Below, in pieces: positions 18,718 to 28,366 of a stretch of DNA of 64,000 bases. This DNA comes from an uncultured Victivallales bacterium (lineage in GTDB: Bacteria > Verrucomicrobiota > Lentisphaeria > Victivallales > UBA1829): assembly GCA_944390735.1 (NCBI GenBank), contig CALXRL010000094.1, forward strand, positions 83,771-147,770, in the 5' to 3' direction. The notes under the pieces were generated by a model. The model did no database searches, was not told the DNA's origin, and saw only the letters and a list, made by a program, of their open reading frames with translations. The translations under genes were made by a program, and so were the position numbers. Positions within the stretch are counted from its first letter, which is position 1; each line of letters opens with the position of its first letter.

Positions 18718-19821
18718 TCAGGGAATGATTTCCGGGTTTTCCGCCTTGTAGTAGGCGGTAATCATTTTGCGCAGGAACGGGAGATTCATCTTCCAGGAGA
18801 CGATTTCGGGTCCGAGCGCGGCGCGCACATTGGAGTCGTCGAAAATGATTTCGGAGGCGAAATAGGGCATCAGGTCGCCGATCATTTTCTGGACCAGTTT
18901 CTCCTCTTTCGTCGGATTTTCGACTTTGTCCATGACGCACAGTCCGGTGGTCTGGAGAACCTCTCCGACCGCTTTTTCGATGTCGCGCGTGGAGACGGGG
19001 CTTTCCCCGGTAATATGATAGGTCTTGTTTTCCACCGGTTTGAGGAAGAGGCTGGAAATCGCCTTCTGCACATAGTCGATCGGAACAAAGTAGACCTTGT
19101 CGGTGGTTCCCGCTTCCAGACGAAGGCTGGTGGCAAACACGCCGTTGGCCGGGATTCCGGCCTTGGAGCAGCCGACGCGCTTGACCTGGCCGAGAAATTC
19201 CAGCAGCCGGTAGAATGCCAGCGGTTTGCGGATCACGCCGTCCGAAAGTCTTCCGACCACGATGGAGGGACGGTAGATCGTATATTGGAATCCGGAATTG
19301 CGAACCAGTTTTTCCGCATCGAATTTGCTTTTTTCATAGGAGTTGTTGAAATCGGTGGCGGGCATGGAGTCCTCCATGACTCTGCCGACCGTTTTCCCCG
19401 CCACATAGGCGGTGCTCACATAGTGGAACGTCGGAACATTGACCTTTTTCGCGAGGGCCAGGGCCGCCTGGGTTCCGCCGAAATTGGTGGCGTAGGTTTT
19501 CCCCTCCGGATCCTTGCCGAGATTCACATCCGCCGCGCAGTGGAAGAAGGTGTCGAAGGGGCCCTCTTTTGCCATGGCTTCCGCGGGAAGGTCGGCAAGC
19601 GTGCCTTCGATGATGGTGATCCGGGAGAGAAGCTCTTCCGCATCGTTGATTCCGTCGAAGTCGCACTGTTTCCTGATGATTTTCGCGGCGCGGTGCTGAC
19701 CCGATTCTCCACAGAAGCCCCGGCAGAGTGAAACGATCCTGAAGGACGGATTTTTTCTTAGTAAAGCGGTGGTGAAGGCTGCTCCGACCAGCCCGGTGAT
19801 TCCTGTCATCAGTATTTTCAA
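18718..19821 (-). CDS. NAD(P)-dependent extended SDR, thioester-reductase-like
   Basis: A Rossmann protein of 367 residues. The cofactor motif GITGLVGA is at residues 7-14 and the catalytic YEKSK (Y-x3-K) is about residue 165. The arrangement, including FHCAADVNL, HYVSTAYVAG and a YRPSIVVGRLSDG stretch, fits the NAD_binding_4 branch, which includes thioester reductase domains and acyl-CoA reductases. Substrate is unknown. No carrier-protein domain is attached. It has its own promoter and terminator, so it appears monocistronic. Confidence 0.82.
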   Translation of the reverse strand: MKILMTGITGLVGAAFTTALLRKNPSFRIVSLCRGFCGESGQHRAAKIIRKQCDFDGINDAEELLSRITIIEGTLADLPAEAMAKEGPFDTFFHCAADVNLGKDPEGKTYATNFGGTQAALALAKKVNVPTFHYVSTAYVAGKTVGRVMEDSMPATDFNNSYEKSKFDAEKLVRNSGFQYTIYRPSIVVGRLSDGVIRKPLAFYRLLEFLGQVKRVGCSKAGIPANGVFATSLRLEAGTTDKVYFVPIDYVQKAISSLFLKPVENKTYHITGESPVSTRDIEKAVGEVLQTTGLCVMDKVENPTKEEKLVQKMIGDLMPYFASEIIFDDSNVRAALGPEIVSWKMNLPFLRKMITAYYKAENPEIIP

Positions 19822-19894
19822 TTTACTCTCCAGTCTCTCTCTTGTTATGTTAAACTTGCTTTTTGAAATTCAAGTTGGAAACAGTGTACCGGTT

Positions 19895-19923
19895 ACTATA
19901 GCATCTTTTACTGTGAAAATCAA
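19895..19923 (-). promoter_or_regulatory. Promoter of the SDR gene
   Basis: On the minus strand TTGATT (19918-19923) and TATAGT (19895-19900) are 17 bp apart. The start codon follows about 70 bp further on. Confidence 0.6.
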
Positions 19924-19998
19924 ATACCCGGAAGGAAAATCCGGAGAGAAAATCGCGATTCTTCATGCTCCGGAACAGGGGGGCGGCGGACGGGGCGC

Positions 19999-21000
19999 TC
20001 AGAAGAAGGTCCATTCGAGGAATTCGACCATGTTGTCCGTCGGTCCGGTGGGGGGAAAACCGCGGTAGGTGAAGACCAGACGGCGGGAGGGCTGTTTCGC
20101 TTCCCGCGGTCCTTCGATGAGCACGGTGTAGGTGTCGCTGTCGTTCCAGGAGAGGGAGCCGAGGCTGGAGTAGAGAAGCGTGTCGATCTGATCCTTGATC
20201 TGGATCCGTTCGCGGAACCAGACTTCGCGGGCGGCAATGACCTCTTCCGCCTGGCTTTCCTCCAGATTGCAGTAGATCTGAAGCATCAGGGAGGAGGCGG
20301 TGAAGAAGTTCGGATTGCCCCGGGGGGTGTTCGGCAGACGCAGTCCGCTGAGTCGGCCGTAGCGGTCCGGGGGGAAGAGGGCGGTCAGTCCCTTGATGTA
20401 GAAGAGCTCTTCGCGCCAGAATCCGCTGGAACGGTTCCGGGGGAGGGGGGCCATGGCTTCGGCGTCATAGTCGTCGACCTCCATGCCGTTGGTGGAGAGT
20501 TCGTCGTCATTGTCGAAGTAGTCGCGGAGCTTGTCGGTGAGTTCTTCGACGGCGTCGGTGACGGTGGTGTCCACGTCGATGCGCGAGGTGAAGCGCCGGA
20601 GGGTGTCCTGATAGGCGTCGGGATTCAGATCCCATCCGGAGACGCCGCTGAAGATCCGGAAGGCGACGGGGGTGCCGTAGTAGTCCATGACGTGATGAAC
20701 GCCGTCGGGCAGATAGCGGTCGTGGTCGTAGTCGAGGTATTCGATCTCTCCCGGAGGGGTGCCGGGAAAGAGATGCTTGTCGGCGGCGATGAGCCACTGG
20801 ATACGGTTGGAAACTCCTTCATTGATATAGGCGGAGCGCTGAAGCTGCGTATGGGCACGGATGTCGAGCGTCGCGGTCTGGGAGATGGCGAGAACCGCCA
20901 TGGTCAGCATGGAGGCGGAGAAGATCAGAACGAGCGCCGCGACGAGCGCGGACCCGGATTCGCTTCCGGAACGGCAGATGGATGGATGGCGCTGCTTCAT
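19999..21000 (-). CDS. gspK: Type II secretion minor pseudopilin GspK
   Basis: A serine/glycine-rich leader ends in SGSALVAALVLIFSASMLTM, the K/PilX-type N-terminal helix without the usual Glu5. It is followed by a long periplasmic region, giving 333 residues as expected for the pseudopilus tip subunit. Motifs such as IEYLDYDHDRYLPDG and the terminal region around LLYSSLGSL are in the expected order for a GspK SAM-like domain. The ATG at 21000 overlaps the gspJ stop by 4 bp, and a longer upstream frame is not supported. Last gene of the secretion operon. Confidence 0.85.
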   Translation of the reverse strand: MKQRHPSICRSGSESGSALVAALVLIFSASMLTMAVLAISQTATLDIRAHTQLQRSAYINEGVSNRIQWLIAADKHLFPGTPPGEIEYLDYDHDRYLPDGVHHVMDYYGTPVAFRIFSGVSGWDLNPDAYQDTLRRFTSRIDVDTTVTDAVEELTDKLRDYFDNDDELSTNGMEVDDYDAEAMAPLPRNRSSGFWREELFYIKGLTALFPPDRYGRLSGLRLPNTPRGNPNFFTASSLMLQIYCNLEESQAEEVIAAREVWFRERIQIKDQIDTLLYSSLGSLSWNDSDTYTVLIEGPREAKQPSRRLVFTYRGFPPTGPTDNMVEFLEWTFF

Positions 21001-21689
21001 GGTCTCATATCCCTCATACGGGTGTTGGCGGCGGTTCCCGCGGCACGGCGGAGCCAGACTTCGCTGCTGCCGTCGAGCCACTCGACTGTCATCTGAACGG
21101 CGAGGGGGATGGTGGTGATGTTGGAATTGGTTTCCAGGGACTGACTGTCGTACTCCTCCCACTGTTCGTCCCATTCGATTTCGTCGCTGTTGTTTTTCAG
21201 GGCGTAGAGAAAATGGACGGAGCGGACCTTGTCGGCCAGAACCTCCCGTTCCCAGACATATTCGTCTTCTTCCGCCCAGTGGGGCCGCGGGTAGAAGGAG
21301 TATTCCGCGATCAGCTGTTCATTTTCGACGCGCAGCCGCACGAACAGAAGCGCTCCCCTGTCGCCGCGGTAGCTGCGGCGGAGCGTGGCGAAGTGCAGAA
21401 GATCCGGATCGCCCTGAAAGATGACCCGGTCGCGGTTTTCGATGTCGTCGTACCACTGGAAGACGATCATGTTGCGCACGCAGTTGTCCATGACGCGGTC
21501 GATGCTCTGACAGGTTTTCAGGAACGCCGCCGCGCGGGTGGAGCGGCGCCACGCGTTGTAGAAGGTCATGGAGGCCGTGCCGATAATCAGCGCCACAAAG
21601 ATCAGAATCGCCATGGCCGCGACAAGCTCCACCAGAGTGAAGGGGGTTTTATTCGTCCTGAATGGTGTTCTCATAGCTGAACCGGTCAA
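20997..21689 (-). CDS. gspJ: Type II secretion minor pseudopilin GspJ
   Basis: The prepilin leader TPFTLVELVAAMAILIFVAL has a canonical cleavage site, Glu5 and hydrophobic helix. The 190-residue globular part fits GspJ. The start could be the ATG at 21689 or the one at 21674; neither has a strong ribosome-binding site, and both overlap the end of gspI, which suggests translational coupling. It is followed by gspK with a 4-bp overlap. Confidence 0.86.
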   Translation of the reverse strand: MTGSAMRTPFRTNKTPFTLVELVAAMAILIFVALIIGTASMTFYNAWRRSTRAAAFLKTCQSIDRVMDNCVRNMIVFQWYDDIENRDRVIFQGDPDLLHFATLRRSYRGDRGALLFVRLRVENEQLIAEYSFYPRPHWAEEDEYVWEREVLADKVRSVHFLYALKNNSDEIEWDEQWEEYDSQSLETNSNITTIPLAVQMTVEWLDGSSEVWLRRAAGTAANTRMRDMRP

Positions 21690-22053
21690 TGATGAGTTTG
21701 TCGATGATCTCGCCCGAGGAGGCGTTCCGGAGTTCGATGACCAGACTGGTCAGGGGAAGCTGATTGACGATGTCTCCGAATTCGTCCGGCAGTCCCTCCG
21801 CGTCCTGATAATAAGCGTGAACGGTATGATCGCGGTAGGGAAAGAAGGTCTCCTCAATTCCGCCGGGATCCTCGTTCTGAAGCATGAAATATTCCGCGGC
21901 CTGCGCGAGCATGTGCATGTTTTTCCACTCTTCCATGCTTTTTCCGATGCGGTTCTGGGAGCTGGTCAGCAGGGAGAGAAGACCCGCGATCGAGAGCGCA
22001 AGAATCCCCAGCGCCACGACGACTTCAATCAGTGTGAATCCCGCGTGTTTCAT
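21649..22053 (-). CDS. gspI: Type II secretion minor pseudopilin GspI
   Basis: A short pseudopilin of 134 residues with leader MKHAGFTLIEVVVALGILAL. Gly at -1, Phe at +1 and Glu at +5 are all present. Size and position between gspH and gspJ identify it as GspI, which forms the I-J-K tip complex. The start overlaps the gspH stop by 4 bp. Confidence 0.87.
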   Translation of the reverse strand: MKHAGFTLIEVVVALGILALSIAGLLSLLTSSQNRIGKSMEEWKNMHMLAQAAEYFMLQNEDPGGIEETFFPYRDHTVHAYYQDAEGLPDEFGDIVNQLPLTSLVIELRNASSGEIIDKLIIDRFSYENTIQDE

Positions 22054-22628
22054 TCGGCTTGCTCCTCTCTGGAGCGGATGAGTCCGGTCAGGGGGGAGAT
22101 TTCGAAGATCCGGCGGAGGTTCCGATAGCGCAGTTCGAGGGCACGGTGACCGGAGGCTCCCCCGTCGGGGAAGAAACGGAAGAGTTCAAGCGTTCCGTCC
22201 TCGGAGAGCTCCGAGGAGTCGAAATCGGCGTTCTCGAAGGAGAAGTTTTCGGGCAGCGCCCACTCCGGCAGGAAGACTCTCTCCTCCTCTTCTTCGGCGC
22301 TGTGGAAGGCGCCGGTTCCCTCCGGGGAGGGCGTTTTCGACTCCTCCGACTGGAACTCCTCGGGCACCTTCACGAGAAAACGGCCTCTTTCCGGCTGAAA
22401 CAGAACGATCCGGTCCTCTCCGTTTTCCATGGCGTTGAAACGGACTTTGGCGCAGAAGGCCTCAAACTGAAGGGAGGCGTTTTCCATCTGCCGGGCGGGG
22501 GATTCGCCGCGGAAGGTCGCGACCGCGAACGAGGAGGCCAGCGCGAGGATCGTGATGACCACGACAAGTTCCAGAAGGGTGAACTTCCGTCCGTTCGATG
22601 GCGAAGAATGGAATTGGAGTGCCGTCAT
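22050..22628 (-). CDS. gspH: Type II secretion minor pseudopilin GspH
   Basis: The leader GRKFTLLELVVVITILALAS is a prepilin site followed by a GspH-type fold of about 150 residues. A Glu-rich insertion (SAEEEEER) lies in the middle of the protein. The ATG at 22628 was chosen because the homology begins there, while the frame is open for 128 codons further into gspG. It overlaps gspI downstream by 4 bp and is separated from gspG by 79 bp, the largest gap in the lower half of the operon. Confidence 0.84.
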   Translation of the reverse strand: MTALQFHSSPSNGRKFTLLELVVVITILALASSFAVATFRGESPARQMENASLQFEAFCAKVRFNAMENGEDRIVLFQPERGRFLVKVPEEFQSEESKTPSPEGTGAFHSAEEEEERVFLPEWALPENFSFENADFDSSELSEDGTLELFRFFPDGGASGHRALELRYRNLRRIFEISPLTGLIRSREEQAE

Positions 22629-22707
22629 GAAAAGTTCCGTCGAGAAGCGGGAGAGGGGCGCTTCCGCCGGATCCGGGACCCGGCGGAAATGAGGAAGAGA
22701 GCCCTGA

Positions 22708-23136
22708 TTATTCCTGCTGATAGTTGGTGATGTCGGCATTTTCGCCTTCGCCGCCGGGCTGTCCGTCGGCTCCGTAGCAGATGAGATCGAACTCTCCGTG
22801 TTCGCCGGGGAAGACATAGACATAGTCATTGCCCCAGGGATCTTTCGGAACGGCCGGTTTGATGTAGGGGCCGGCCCACTTGGTGTTCTGATCGACATTT
22901 TCGACGAGGGCGCGCAGACCGGTTGCGGAATCCGGATAGGTTCCCACGTCGAGGCGGAATCCGGTGAGGGCGTCCTCCAGCAGCTTGAGCTGGGTTTTGG
23001 CCGCGCCGACATTGGCCTTTTTGACGTAGTTCAGGTAAAGCGGGGTGGCGATCGACGCCAGCGTCACCAGGATGATGATCACCACGACGACTTCAATGAG
23101 TGTGAAACTCATTCTTCTTCTCATTCTTCTCTTCAT
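22708..23136 (-). CDS. gspG: Type II secretion major pseudopilin GspG
   Basis: The major pseudopilus subunit: leader RRMSFTLIEVVVVIIILVTL, then the family-diagnostic core KTQLKLLEDALTGFRLD, GTYPDSATGLRALV and the C-terminal DPWGNDYVY region. That region carries the calcium-loop residues ending GADGQPGGEG. Length 142 is typical. The GGAGG site lies inside the end of gspF, and the ATG overlaps its stop by 4 bp. Confidence 0.96.
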   Translation of the reverse strand: MKRRMRRRMSFTLIEVVVVIIILVTLASIATPLYLNYVKKANVGAAKTQLKLLEDALTGFRLDVGTYPDSATGLRALVENVDQNTKWAGPYIKPAVPKDPWGNDYVYVFPGEHGEFDLICYGADGQPGGEGENADITNYQQE

Positions 23137-24347
23137 AATTTCGGTCCTCCTTGATTGATTGAGTTGATTTCCATCATGGCCACGAAAATGGACACCACCA
23201 CGACCAGCACCATCAGAGCCAGAAAGATGATGACCGCCGGTTCAAACAAACTGAGAAGACGACGGATTTTCAGCCGGGTGTCGTTTTCCAGATGGGTGGC
23301 GATTCGCGAAAGCATCTCTCCGACCGTGCCCGACTCCTCGCCGACGCGGAGCATCGGAACCATTCCGCCTGGCAGATAGCGGTTCCCAGCGAGGGCGGCG
23401 GAAAGTTTGGCTCCGCCTTTCAGTTTGCGTCCGAGATCCGCGAAGGTCGCGGCGATGATCGGGTTCCGGATGATCCGTCCCGAGATCTTCACGGTCCGGA
23501 TGATCTCCACATGATTGGCAATCAGAATGGAGAGCGTCCGGATGTATTTGCACATTTCCAGGGAGATGAGGATCTGTCCCAGCAGCGGAAGCGCCAGGAC
23601 AAACCGGCAGAATTTCAGTTTCAGATTCTCTTCCCCGAACAGATGTTTGAGCAGGAGCCATGCGGCAAAGCCCAGCAGCGGCAGCAGCCACCACGCCCAG
23701 GAGGCAAAGGAGCTGATGCCCAGCAGAAAATTCATGGAGGGCGGCATGGCGCGTCCCATGTCCTGAAAGATTTTGGCGAAGCGGGGGACGAACACCGTGA
23801 AGAGCAGGATGGTGACAAGAAGCGTGACCGTCAGAATTGCGAGCGGATAGATCGAACTGGAGAGAATGAAATCCTTCAGTTCCTTGCTTTCCCCCATGAA
23901 TTTGTAGAGCTGTTCCACGACTTCGGGCAGACACCCGGTCTCCTCGCCGCTTTCGATGAGATTGGCATAATATCCCGGGAAGAGCGCGCCGTGGGATCGG
24001 ACCAGTTCCGAGAATTTTTTCCCTTCGTGAAGTCCCTGGCGGAGGGAGTTGACAAAATTTTTCTGTTCCGGTTCCTCGGTGCTTTCGGCAATGATGCCGA
24101 GCGCCTTTTCCAGCGGAATGAAGGAGTCGAGCAGCGGGGCGAGCTGCCGGGTGAATTCATAGGTGTTGATCTTGCTGCGGCGCAGGGAGAAGCGTTCTCC
24201 TCCCATGGAGACTTCGCCGTAGAAGCGGACCGGAAGCACACGGCGGCTGCGGAGTTTATCGAGCGCCTCTCTGGGGCTGTCGGCTTCGATGAGCATCTCC
24301 TGCGGAGGTTCGCCCTGTGCGGCGGCGAGATATTTGTAAAGTCCCAT
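23133..24347 (-). CDS. gspF: Type II secretion inner-membrane platform protein GspF
   Basis: A 404-residue platform protein with two T2SSF domains. Each has a cytoplasmic helical bundle (EFTRQLAPLLDSFIPLEKAL is the classic first-domain entry) and transmembrane segments near residues 170-200, 225-250 and 375-395. It links the GspE ATPase to the pseudopilus. The start is 21 bp after the gspE stop. Confidence 0.94.
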   Translation of the reverse strand: MGLYKYLAAAQGEPPQEMLIEADSPREALDKLRSRRVLPVRFYGEVSMGGERFSLRRSKINTYEFTRQLAPLLDSFIPLEKALGIIAESTEEPEQKNFVNSLRQGLHEGKKFSELVRSHGALFPGYYANLIESGEETGCLPEVVEQLYKFMGESKELKDFILSSSIYPLAILTVTLLVTILLFTVFVPRFAKIFQDMGRAMPPSMNFLLGISSFASWAWWLLPLLGFAAWLLLKHLFGEENLKLKFCRFVLALPLLGQILISLEMCKYIRTLSILIANHVEIIRTVKISGRIIRNPIIAATFADLGRKLKGGAKLSAALAGNRYLPGGMVPMLRVGEESGTVGEMLSRIATHLENDTRLKIRRLLSLFEPAVIIFLALMVLVVVVSIFVAMMEINSINQGGPKL

Positions 24348-24368
24348 GAGTTCGTCTGCTCCTTTCGG

Positions 24369-25955
24369 TCAGAGTTCCGCGGTGGAACGGCTGAGTTCCT
24401 CGGCGGTGGTGATTCCCCGGCGGACCTTGTCGAGTCCGTCCTGCTGAAGGGTGATCATGCCGTGTCGGACGGCGATGGCTTCCAGTTCGGAACTGTCGGC
24501 ATTGCGGTTGACGGCCGCGCGGAGTTCATCGTCGAGGAAGAGCAGTTCAAAGATTCCGGAGCGGCCCTTGAATCCGGTTCCGTTGCATTTCCGGCATTTG
24601 CCTCCGGTGGAATCGCTCTTTTTCCCGTGGCAGACCGGACAGATCTTGCGGACCAGCCGCTGGGAGAGCACTCCGTAAAGCGCGGAGGAGACCAGAAAGT
24701 TTTCCACGCCCATGTCGATCAGTCTTGTGACGGCGCCGACGGCGTCGTTGGTATGCAGCGTGCTCAGCACGAGATGTCCGGTCAGGGCGGCGTTGATGGC
24801 GATGTCGGCGGTTTCCCGGTCGCGGATTTCCCCGACGAGGATGATGTCGGGGTCCTGGCGGACGATGCTCCGCAGTCCCGCGGCAAAGGTCACGCCGATC
24901 TTCGGATTGACCTGCATCTGACAGAGTCCGTGCATTTTGTATTCGACGGGGTCCTCGACCGTGATGATCTTCTTGCGGTTGTCGTTCAGCTGGCTGATGA
25001 CGCTGTACAAGGTGGTGGTTTTTCCGCTTCCGGTGGGGCCCACGACGAGAATCATGCCGTGAGGAATGCTGATGAGACGTTTGAACTGTTTCAGGTGTTC
25101 GTCGGACATTCCGAGCGTCTGGAGATCGAAGGTGATCGCCTCCTGATTCAGCAGACGCAGCACGATGCTTTCGCCGGTCAGGATGGGAATGGTGCTGATG
25201 CGCATGTCGAGAACGGCGCGTCCGAGCTGGACATTGGTGCGGCCGTCCTGCGGGAGACGGCTTTCGGCGATGTTGAGTCCGCCGAGCAGTTTGATACGGG
25301 AGGCGATCGCGGGGAACTGGTTCAGGGGGCAGTTCAGAATTTCGGTGAGGACGCCGTCGACGCGGCAGCGGACCGCCACATGCTCTTCCCCGGGTTCAAT
25401 GTGAATGTCGCTGGCTCCCAGTTCGATGGCCTGGGAGAAGATGTCGTTGACGAGCCGGACGATCCGGGCCTCGCCCGCCATGGTGCGGAGCGTGTTTTCA
25501 TCTTCGACGTCGACGAGTTCCTCCTCCTTTTCCTCTTCGCGGCTGGTGATTTTGGAGAGCATGCGTTCCAGAAAGGGGCGCCGCACGAATCGGAATTCCG
25601 CTTCGGCTTTCCAGGTTTTCCGGACCAGGAAAATGATCTGATCCAGATCGTAGGGATCGGCGGCAAGGAAGATGATTTTATCCTCGTCCCATTCGTACGG
25701 CAGACAGAGATTGGCGTTGAAGAAATCCATGGAGGCGTCCGGATAGGGTTCCGGCGGACGGATTTCATCCTCCGGGAGCACAGGCACCTGGAAGGCTTCC
25801 GAATAGAGCGCGGCGAGTCCGGTTTCGGTGATCCGGTTGTCCTGAAGGAGTTTCCGGTCGGTCTCCCGGGAGGGGGTTCCCGCGTCGGGGAAGCGCGCCG
25901 CGTAGAAGGCGGCAAGACGGTCCGCGGGGGAGGGCTGTTCCGTATCAGAGGGCAT
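24369..25955 (-). CDS. gspE: Type II secretion ATPase GspE
   Basis: The cytoplasmic hexameric motor, 528 residues. The Walker A motif GPTGSGKTTTLYS lies near residue 310, followed by the Asp box (TVEDPVEY), Walker B (DPDIILVGEIRDRETA) and His box. A zinc-binding tetracysteine module, CPVCHGKK...CRKCNGTG, sits near residues 438-460, as in GspE/PilB. An N-terminal N1E-like domain occupies about 1-160. Its first codons overlap the end of gspD by 11 bp. Confidence 0.96.
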   Translation of the reverse strand: MPSDTEQPSPADRLAAFYAARFPDAGTPSRETDRKLLQDNRITETGLAALYSEAFQVPVLPEDEIRPPEPYPDASMDFFNANLCLPYEWDEDKIIFLAADPYDLDQIIFLVRKTWKAEAEFRFVRRPFLERMLSKITSREEEKEEELVDVEDENTLRTMAGEARIVRLVNDIFSQAIELGASDIHIEPGEEHVAVRCRVDGVLTEILNCPLNQFPAIASRIKLLGGLNIAESRLPQDGRTNVQLGRAVLDMRISTIPILTGESIVLRLLNQEAITFDLQTLGMSDEHLKQFKRLISIPHGMILVVGPTGSGKTTTLYSVISQLNDNRKKIITVEDPVEYKMHGLCQMQVNPKIGVTFAAGLRSIVRQDPDIILVGEIRDRETADIAINAALTGHLVLSTLHTNDAVGAVTRLIDMGVENFLVSSALYGVLSQRLVRKICPVCHGKKSDSTGGKCRKCNGTGFKGRSGIFELLFLDDELRAAVNRNADSSELEAIAVRHGMITLQQDGLDKVRRGITTAEELSRSTAEL

Positions 25956-28314
25956 TCCAGAACTCCTTGTCCGTCAGAACGTGCGGCTTGCGCTGCTGGG
26001 GACTGTTTTTCCGGGTTTTGATGTTTTCGTCGAAATCGTTGAGGGCGCGGAGGGCGTCGTTGTAGCGGGCGATGAGCTCTTCGACCTTGTTGCGTTCGTT
26101 GACGATGTAGCCGGTGACGAGCACGAGGATTTCCGTGCGCGAGACGGAGGCGTCGGTCGAGCCGAGCAGCCGGTTCAGCACGGGAATCTGGTTGATGATC
26201 GGCACGGAGCTGAGGGAGTCGTTTTTCTTCTCCTGGATCAGTCCGCCGAGGACCATGGTCTTGCCGTGGGCGATGGTCATGGAGGTCTCGACGACACGCT
26301 GGTCGATGTTCGGGTTCGGATTGTCGGCGGTGACGACGGAATCGTCAATGCTGGAGAGCTCCTGCCGGACCTGAAGGGAGATGAGGTCGTTGCTTGTGAT
26401 TTCGGGCGTCACGGTGAGGATGATTCCGGTGTCCTCGTACTGGAAGTTGTAGGTGATGTTGCCGTCGCCCGAGTTGGAGTTGACCAGGGACTGGGTGCGC
26501 ACGGAGACCTTGCTTCCGACATTGATGGTGGCCTCCGTGTGGCTCGAAACCAGAAGCTGGGGACTGGAGACCACTTTGATGTTGCCGTTTCCGGCGAGCG
26601 CGCGGATGTAGGCGAATTTGTTGTCCGGATTGTCCGGATCGGAGAGGAAATAGGTGAAGCCGTCCTGTTTGCTGACGTTTCTCGAGACATTGCCCTGACT
26701 GTCGGTGGTCGTGGTGGTGGAGGGGGTGGTCAGATTGGCGTAGTTGGTGCCGATGAGGGAGTTTTTGCCGCCGATCCGGGTCTGTCCGGAGAGTTCGAGT
26801 CCGAACTGGGTGCTCTCCGTGAGCGAGACTTCGACGACAAGAACCTGAAGAAGCACCTGGGCGGGCACCACGTCGAGCCGGTTCAGCAGAGCTTTGATGG
26901 AGGCGTAGGTTCGCGGCGTGGTGCGGACGACAAGCCGGTTGAGAACGCCATCGGCAAAGACGCGCACCGGAGTGTCGAACACGTTGGATTTCTTGTCGGT
27001 CCGGGTGTTTTCGACATTGTTGATGGCGGCGGTCGGATTGTTGTTCCGGTTCTGAGTTGTCCGGTTGCGGTTGTTGTTGACCGAGGTGGTGAGGGTGTCG
27101 GTCCGGGTGTTGCCGGTGGTGGTGTCGATGGTGAGGCTTGCTCCCTGGGTGTCATAGAGAATGGAGAGCGCCTGCGCAAGCTGGGACGCCTTGGTGTGAC
27201 GGACCTTGTAGACAAAGACGCGCTCCTGATCAAGGGAGTCGGAACTGTCGAGCAGATCGACCCACTGCTGGATTTCCTGAATGGCCTCGTCGGTTGCGGC
27301 GGAGACGACGATCAGCTGCAGCCGGTCGAGTCCGGTGAGCTGAATGGAGCCGGGCTGTTCGGTTTTGTCGGTGGTCTGGAGCACGTTGAAGCCGAGGACC
27401 GGAAGGACGGTTTTGAGTTCCTCGGTCAGTTTGCTCGGAAGGATGTTTGCGCATTTGATGACCTTCCGTTTCCAGTTGCTTTTTCCGCTCCGGTCGATGA
27501 TTTCGAGCAGCTGTTTGATTTTGGGCATGTTGGCGCGGTCGTCGGCGACCATGACCGCGTTGGGGCGGGTGAGTTCCACGCAGATGCTGTCCCGGCCGAG
27601 GAACGGCTTGATCTGGTTCATGACATCCTTGGCGGTGGTGTTCTTGAGGGGGTAGTAGAAGAGTTCGCCGGAGCCGTCGCGGGCGAGACGGGAGTCGGAC
27701 TGGCGCGCCAGCTTGGAAAGGGAGACGATGCGCAGAAGCGTTCCATCGACCGTGACGCCGGCGCCGGAGAGATTCAGCATGCGGTCAAAGGTGTTCCAGA
27801 GTTCCCGGCGGGTCATTTTCTGGTCGATGTTCAAAGTGACGACGCCTTTCAGGTCGCTGTCCGCGAGAAAGTTGAAGCCGAGGGTGTCGGCGAAGAAGGG
27901 GATTACGTCGAGCAGGGGCGCACTGTTGAAGACCAGTTTGACATCGAGTTCCTCATCGCCGTTGAGAATGACGAAATCGTCATAGAAATGCAGGGGCGGT
28001 TTTTTCTTTTCCTCTTTGGGCTGGATGGCTTTTTCGGGGAGTTTCCGGATTTTTTCCTGAACGTTGGAATCGTTTTCCCGGTCATCGGTTTTGACGAGTT
28101 CCTGTTCAGTGGTTTCGGGGGCTTCCGGCTGTTTGGGAACGAGTTCCTTGTCCTTGTGAAGGAAGGCGAAGAGGTCTTCCGGTTTTTCCTCTTTCTTCTC
28201 TTTTTCCGATGCCGGAGTTGCACTTGCACAGGAGCCGAGCAGAGCGGCGGCGGTGAGGAGAAGCGCGAGCCGGAGCATTTTCCTGAACGAACTGTTGAAC
28301 TGACCGAGTTTCAT
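25945..28314 (-). CDS. gspD: Type II secretion secretin GspD
   Basis: Outer-membrane channel, 789 residues. The N-terminus has a signal with lipobox LLGSC, so it is probably a lipoprotein, followed by a K/E-rich linker to about residue 130. N0 and several N domains follow. A long Asn/Thr/Arg-rich insertion near residues 385-435 separates N3-like parts. The secretin domain begins about residue 500 with VPAQVLLQVLVVEVSLTEST and ends with the VPIINQIPVLNRLLGS signature. A lipidated secretin could do without a pilotin. The start has an AGGA site. Confidence 0.95.
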   Translation of the reverse strand: MKLGQFNSSFRKMLRLALLLTAAALLGSCASATPASEKEKKEEKPEDLFAFLHKDKELVPKQPEAPETTEQELVKTDDRENDSNVQEKIRKLPEKAIQPKEEKKKPPLHFYDDFVILNGDEELDVKLVFNSAPLLDVIPFFADTLGFNFLADSDLKGVVTLNIDQKMTRRELWNTFDRMLNLSGAGVTVDGTLLRIVSLSKLARQSDSRLARDGSGELFYYPLKNTTAKDVMNQIKPFLGRDSICVELTRPNAVMVADDRANMPKIKQLLEIIDRSGKSNWKRKVIKCANILPSKLTEELKTVLPVLGFNVLQTTDKTEQPGSIQLTGLDRLQLIVVSAATDEAIQEIQQWVDLLDSSDSLDQERVFVYKVRHTKASQLAQALSILYDTQGASLTIDTTTGNTRTDTLTTSVNNNRNRTTQNRNNNPTAAINNVENTRTDKKSNVFDTPVRVFADGVLNRLVVRTTPRTYASIKALLNRLDVVPAQVLLQVLVVEVSLTESTQFGLELSGQTRIGGKNSLIGTNYANLTTPSTTTTTDSQGNVSRNVSKQDGFTYFLSDPDNPDNKFAYIRALAGNGNIKVVSSPQLLVSSHTEATINVGSKVSVRTQSLVNSNSGDGNITYNFQYEDTGIILTVTPEITSNDLISLQVRQELSSIDDSVVTADNPNPNIDQRVVETSMTIAHGKTMVLGGLIQEKKNDSLSSVPIINQIPVLNRLLGSTDASVSRTEILVLVTGYIVNERNKVEELIARYNDALRALNDFDENIKTRKNSPQQRKPHVLTDKEFWNAL

Positions 28315-28366
28315 TTGCTGATTCCTGTTTAATGGGTCCTTATGGAGTGGTTATGTTTTTCAAAAA

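Noticed and set aside
23292..26021. A 909-codon open frame on the plus strand opposite gspE/gspF
   Set aside because: It is the mirror of two well-supported secretion genes, with no domain, ribosome-binding site or plausible composition of its own.
25981..28332. A 783-codon open frame on the plus strand opposite gspD
   Set aside because: High GC at third positions of gspD creates a long antisense frame; it is rich in Gly, Val and Asp without any motif.
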